DNA from: Roseivirga sp.
GTDB taxonomy: Bacteria; Bacteroidota; Bacteroidia; Cytophagales; Cyclobacteriaceae
Direction of reading: 5' to 3'
DNA: 64,000 bases
Assembly (NCBI GenBank): GCA_021404565.1
Contig: JAAWWF010000002.1
Coordinates: forward strand, 310,001-374,000
Shown: positions 60,904 to 64,000 of the stretch, one piece after another
Layout of the letters: each line of letters starts with the position of its first letter
Numbering within the stretch: the first letter of the stretch is position 1
Program-made: the position numbers and the translations under genes
The notes under the pieces: generated by a model
Databases searched by the model: none
What the model was told of the DNA's origin: nothing
Seen by the model: the letters and a program-made list of their open reading frames with translations, nothing else

Positions 60904-61027
60904 ACTCAATGACCCAGAGTTTTTAATTTAAGTGCTAACGTATTTTTTGACCTAAAGGATATATATCAAGGTCATTATGAATTCGCAATTTGATTTTTTA
61001 TCCCAACTGGACCAACCGAATGAGACC

Positions 61028-62299
61028 ATGAAACAGCAACGAAGAGATTTTCTTAAAAAAAGCACTCTGGGTGCGAGTGCTTTAGCCATGACGGGAGTTG
61101 TAGCCTGCTCAACCACAGACGCTCAAAAAGCCAATGATGACCCTTTTGCAGACCTGAACTCTATGGTGACAGACATTAAACCAATTACGGTAGATGAACG
61201 AAAGCAAAGAATTGAGAAAGCAAAGAGACTTATGGCAGATAATGGCATGGATGCCATTTATGTCGAAGCAGGTTCCTCACTCTTTTACTTTACGGGTATC
61301 AGATGGGGTAATAGCGAACGTATGATGGCCGCTGTTATTCCGAAAAACGGGGAGGTTGTTTATATATGCCCTGCCTTCGAAGAAGATCGGCTCAGAGAGT
61401 TGATAAAGCTTGGAAGTGAAGTAAGGGTATGGGAAGAGCATGAAAGCCCATACGAGGTAGTCGCAGGCATATTCTCGGACCTCGGTATAGCTACGGGTAA
61501 AATTGGGATGGAAGAACGAGTTCGTTTTTTTCTCTATGATGGAATTCGAAAATCGGCCTCAAGGGCCACCTATGTTTCGGCAGATTCTGTAACTGCCGGT
61601 TGCAGAATATTTAAGACTCCCAGCGAAATCGCATTGATGCAAAAGGCCAATGATATTACCATTGAAGCCTACCGAAAAACCTTTAGCATGCTAGAAGAAG
61701 GCATGACGCAGGGAGAAGTACGTTCTATTTGTAGCAGAGCACATGATGCATTGGGAGCTCCTGGAGGCGCAGGTGTTCAATTTGGTATTTATACAGCTTT
61801 GCCGCATGGTAGTATAGAACCTCAGCGTCTCAAAGAAGGTGATGTGCTGCTTATAGATGGGGGCTGTGGTGTAGATGGATATCGGTCGGACATTACACGA
61901 TGTATTGTTTATGGCAAACCTTCTCAAAGGCAAATAGATGTTTGGGAAATAGAAAGAGAGGCACAACTTGTAGCCTTTGAAGCCGCCCAGTTAGGTGTGC
62001 CTTGTGAAAATGTAGACAAAGCGGCCCGGGATTTTCTCACTTCCAAAGGCTTTGGTCCGGGATATAAATACCTTTTGCACAGAACAGGCCATGGAATTGG
62101 TCTGGATGGGCATGAATGGGTGAATTTTGTTAAGGGCAATAAAATGCCGCTTCAGGAGGGTATGTGTTTTAGTGATGAACCCATGATAGCCATCAAAGGT
62201 GAATTTGGTATTCGTCTTGAAGATTGCCTGTATATGACTGCGAATGGTCCTGAGTTTTTTACACAAACCAGTACGGCTATTGACCAGCCTTTCGGTTAG
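61028..62299 (+). CDS. Tat-exported lipoprotein M24 (Xaa-Pro-type) peptidase
   Basis: 423 residues from the ATG at 61028, which places the Tat motif (QRRDFLKKS) near the N-terminus and a lipobox (GVVACS) after it; a start at 60977 adds 17 residues before the motif. Creatinase/aminopeptidase P fold: N-terminal domain ~70-185, catalytic domain with LIDGGCGVDGYRSDITR, HRTGHGIGLDGHE, FSDEPMI and GIRLEDC, which carry the Asp, Asp, His, Glu, Glu metal set. It should remove N-terminal residues next to proline, or cleave a related small substrate, outside the cytoplasm. The next gene starts 26 bases later on the same strand. Confidence 0.85.
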   Translation: MKQQRRDFLKKSTLGASALAMTGVVACSTTDAQKANDDPFADLNSMVTDIKPITVDERKQRIEKAKRLMADNGMDAIYVEAGSSLFYFTGIRWGNSERMMAAVIPKNGEVVYICPAFEEDRLRELIKLGSEVRVWEEHESPYEVVAGIFSDLGIATGKIGMEERVRFFLYDGIRKSASRATYVSADSVTAGCRIFKTPSEIALMQKANDITIEAYRKTFSMLEEGMTQGEVRSICSRAHDALGAPGGAGVQFGIYTALPHGSIEPQRLKEGDVLLIDGGCGVDGYRSDITRCIVYGKPSQRQIDVWEIEREAQLVAFEAAQLGVPCENVDKAARDFLTSKGFGPGYKYLLHRTGHGIGLDGHEWVNFVKGNKMPLQEGMCFSDEPMIAIKGEFGIRLEDCLYMTANGPEFFTQTSTAIDQPFG

Positions 62300-62325
62300 A
62301 TCATAATATATCGACTTTTGACAGC

Positions 62326-63207
62326 ATGACTGATGAGTTAAAATCCTGGCAAAAAAGCGGACTCGAATTCAAACACAGAGGGCACCGGATCTTCTATAGA
62401 CTGGAAGGCCAGGGTGAACCTCTGTTACTCATTCACGGTTTTCCTACAGCCTCATGGGACTGGCACAAGCTTTATGATGATCTATGCCAGCGATTTACCG
62501 TAATAGCTCCGGATATGATTGGCTTTGGTTTTTCGGCCAAGCCGCAAAAATATGAATACAGTATACTGGACCAGGCTGACATACTGGAGTCACTGATGGA
62601 GCAATTAGGGCTTACTTCCGTTCATCTGCTATGTCATGACTATGGTGATACGGTGGGGCAGGAGCTATTGGCCCGCTATACCGAAAGAACAGAAAAGCGC
62701 AGCAGTACAGTAGATATAAAGAGCATCTGTTTTTTGAACGGAGGGCTCTTTCCTGAATCACATAATCCCAGGTTTATACAGAAGCTATTGATCAGCCCTA
62801 TTGGCTTTTTACTAAACCCCTTCCTTACCAAAGCTAAACTACGTTCTAATTTTAAAGCTATTTTTGGAAAGGATACACAACCAACTGAAAAAGAGATAGA
62901 TGAGTTCTATGATCTCATTGATTACAACAATGGAAAATCAATCATGAACAAGCTGATTCGATACATGGCTGAGCGCAAGGAATACCGCGAGAGATGGGTA
63001 AGACCTATGATCGATCCACTTATGCCTGTTAGACTGATCAATGGTTCACAAGACGCTATATCGGGCAGGCACCTGGCGGAACGCTACGAGGAAGTAGTCA
63101 ACCTGCCTGATGTCGTACACCTGGCAGGAGCAGGACACTATCCTCAAACGGAGCGACCCGATTTAGTACTTAAATACTACCTGGAATTTATCTCTGCCAT
63201 CAGTTGA
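62326..63207 (+). CDS. Alpha/beta hydrolase with Asp nucleophile (dehalogenase/epoxide-hydrolase type)
   Basis: 293 residues, cytoplasmic. Oxyanion motif HGFPTASWDW, nucleophile elbow LCHDYGDTV with Asp105 in place of serine, and histidine in GAGHYPQTERP; acidic partner in INGSQDAISG. The Asp nucleophile is typical of haloalkane dehalogenases and epoxide hydrolases, so ester hydrolysis is less likely. The true substrate is unknown. The gene follows the M24 peptidase closely and may share its transcript. Confidence 0.75.
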   Translation: MTDELKSWQKSGLEFKHRGHRIFYRLEGQGEPLLLIHGFPTASWDWHKLYDDLCQRFTVIAPDMIGFGFSAKPQKYEYSILDQADILESLMEQLGLTSVHLLCHDYGDTVGQELLARYTERTEKRSSTVDIKSICFLNGGLFPESHNPRFIQKLLISPIGFLLNPFLTKAKLRSNFKAIFGKDTQPTEKEIDEFYDLIDYNNGKSIMNKLIRYMAERKEYRERWVRPMIDPLMPVRLINGSQDAISGRHLAERYEEVVNLPDVVHLAGAGHYPQTERPDLVLKYYLEFISAIS

Positions 63208-63316
63208 TTCCCGCTAATGAAAAACGGAACAACATCCCATAATTAGTCAGCTAATCGAACATCTGACTTCTTAGTGGGTTCTTTAATTTATTTGATCGAC
63301 CAAAAGCTCTCCAATT

Positions 63317-64000
63317 ATGTATGTAAGAAGAAATATCAAATGGAATGTAATTTTCCGATTTGCCTGGCTTAACCTTATCAAGTTCACTGTCTGGTCCACA
63401 CTTGTAGTAATCGCCTATGTTTACTTTGAGGGACAGGGGGTAGCAATAGGTATCCCTTTTTTGCCACTGAGCACCATTGGTATTGCGGTAGCTTTTTATG
63501 TGGGGTTTAAGAACAGCCAGTCATACGATCGGTTTTGGGAAGGACGAAAGATTTGGGGAGGAATTGTGAATTATAGTCGTACCTGGGCCAATCAGGTGCT
63601 ATCTTATATGGAATGCTCTCCTTCTTTAAACAAAGAGCAGGTTAGAGAAATTCAGCAGAGGCTGGTTTACCGTCATCTGGGCTTTATCAATGCGCTGAGA
63701 ATCCAACTCAGAATGACCACGATACACGACAGGGAAAACCTGTCTCCGGTGCCTGATTTTAAGCTGGCCAACGACCGGGACTGTGTTGAGCACATTGGTA
63801 ATTACCTGTCACACGAGGAGTATGTGAAAGTAGTGACTAAGGTAAATACAGCCACTCAATTGAACCGAAGGCAAGGGAGTGAACTCGCACAGCTGAGAAA
63901 AGAGGGAGTGATCAACGACTTTCAGCATATTGATATGATGAAAAGCCTGGAAGAGTTTTACAACCTGCAAGGCAAGTGCGAGCGAATTAAAAACACGCCT
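63317..64000 (+). CDS. Bestrophin-like (UPF0187) membrane protein, N-terminal part
   Basis: The frame runs open to the window end, so the gene continues beyond it; 228 codons are seen. It begins MYVRRNIKWNVIFRFAWLNL, followed by a TM helix (about 20-40), a second hydrophobic segment and the family motif NSQSYDRFWEGRKIWGGIVNYSR. Bacterial bestrophin homologues form pentameric channels, usually for chloride or other monovalent ions. The start ATG is preceded by a short spacer without a strong hairpin. No operon partner is visible. Confidence 0.8.
   Translation, partial: MYVRRNIKWNVIFRFAWLNLIKFTVWSTLVVIAYVYFEGQGVAIGIPFLPLSTIGIAVAFYVGFKNSQSYDRFWEGRKIWGGIVNYSRTWANQVLSYMECSPSLNKEQVREIQQRLVYRHLGFINALRIQLRMTTIHDRENLSPVPDFKLANDRDCVEHIGNYLSHEEYVKVVTKVNTATQLNRRQGSELAQLRKEGVINDFQHIDMMKSLEEFYNLQGKCERIKNTP

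Noticed and set aside
1-64000. Insertion sequences, prophage or integrated island borders
   Set aside because: No transposase, integrase, phage gene, tRNA-linked direct repeat or sharp change in base composition was seen.

Overview
The window looks like chromosome from a Bacteroidota bacterium of the Cytophagales type. The signs are secreted MG2-domain and BNR-propeller proteins, DUF4221-type lipoproteins, tandem FtsX/MacB-like permeases without an ATPase, an NtrC-type regulator with the GAFTDA variant, A/C-rich leaders in place of clear Shine-Dalgarno sites, and overlapping start/stop codons inside operons. Placement below order level is not possible from the sequence alone. No rRNA, tRNA, CRISPR array, insertion sequence or phage gene was seen. 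Gene density is high and most genes look like ordinary core or niche genes.

Layout. 1-2.7 kb: end of a beta-phosphoglucomutase gene overlapping a GH65 maltose-type phosphorylase, together a phosphorolytic disaccharide route. 2.8-9.7 kb: PP2C-like phosphatase, large secreted MG2-domain protein, LysM/amidase_3 cell-wall hydrolase, orphan two-TM SLATT-like protein, DUF4221-like lipoprotein. 9.8-25.3 kb: a sensor kinase/sigma-54 response regulator pair divergent from five tandem ~800-residue ABC-type permeases (two subfamilies, probably three transcription units, no ATPase in the window). 25.4-26.9 kb: cytochrome c plus SMP-30-like propeller. 27.1-30.9 kb: a compact minus-strand operon of DUF4406, DUF4291, two unknown proteins and a metallo-beta-lactamase/SUKH fusion. 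31.4-36.6 kb: Crp/Fnr regulator, metallophosphoesterase lipoprotein, unknown lipoprotein, molybdopterin oxidoreductase. 36.7-39.0 kb: small plus-strand genes.

39.0-49.1 kb: two beta-lactamase-type serine hydrolases bracket a ToxR/CadC-like membrane regulator with a PD40 propeller and a very unusual 1398-residue, 12-TM protein with a P-loop and winged-helix-like tail; a YceI-family protein is coupled to the second hydrolase. 49.2-53.7 kb: BNR/sortilin-like propellers and a zinc metallopeptidase. 53.7-57.7 kb: molybdenum cofactor genes moaC, moeA, moaA and divergent xdhC, which probably serve the molybdopterin enzyme at 34.5-36.6 kb. 57.7-64 kb: ankyrin protein, SnoaL-like protein, M23 peptidase, Tat-exported M24 peptidase, Asp-nucleophile alpha/beta hydrolase and the start of a bestrophin-like channel.

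The strongest candidates for something undescribed are the 1398-residue membrane NTPase-like protein (42.8-47.0 kb), the lipoprotein MBL/SUKH fusion whose domain border sits exactly on a stop/stop/start string (27.78 kb) with its operon, and the ATPase-less five-permease array with its putative sigma-54 promoters. Palindromic intergenic repeats (25.37, 31.09, 31.34 kb) form a second layer of unexplained structure.
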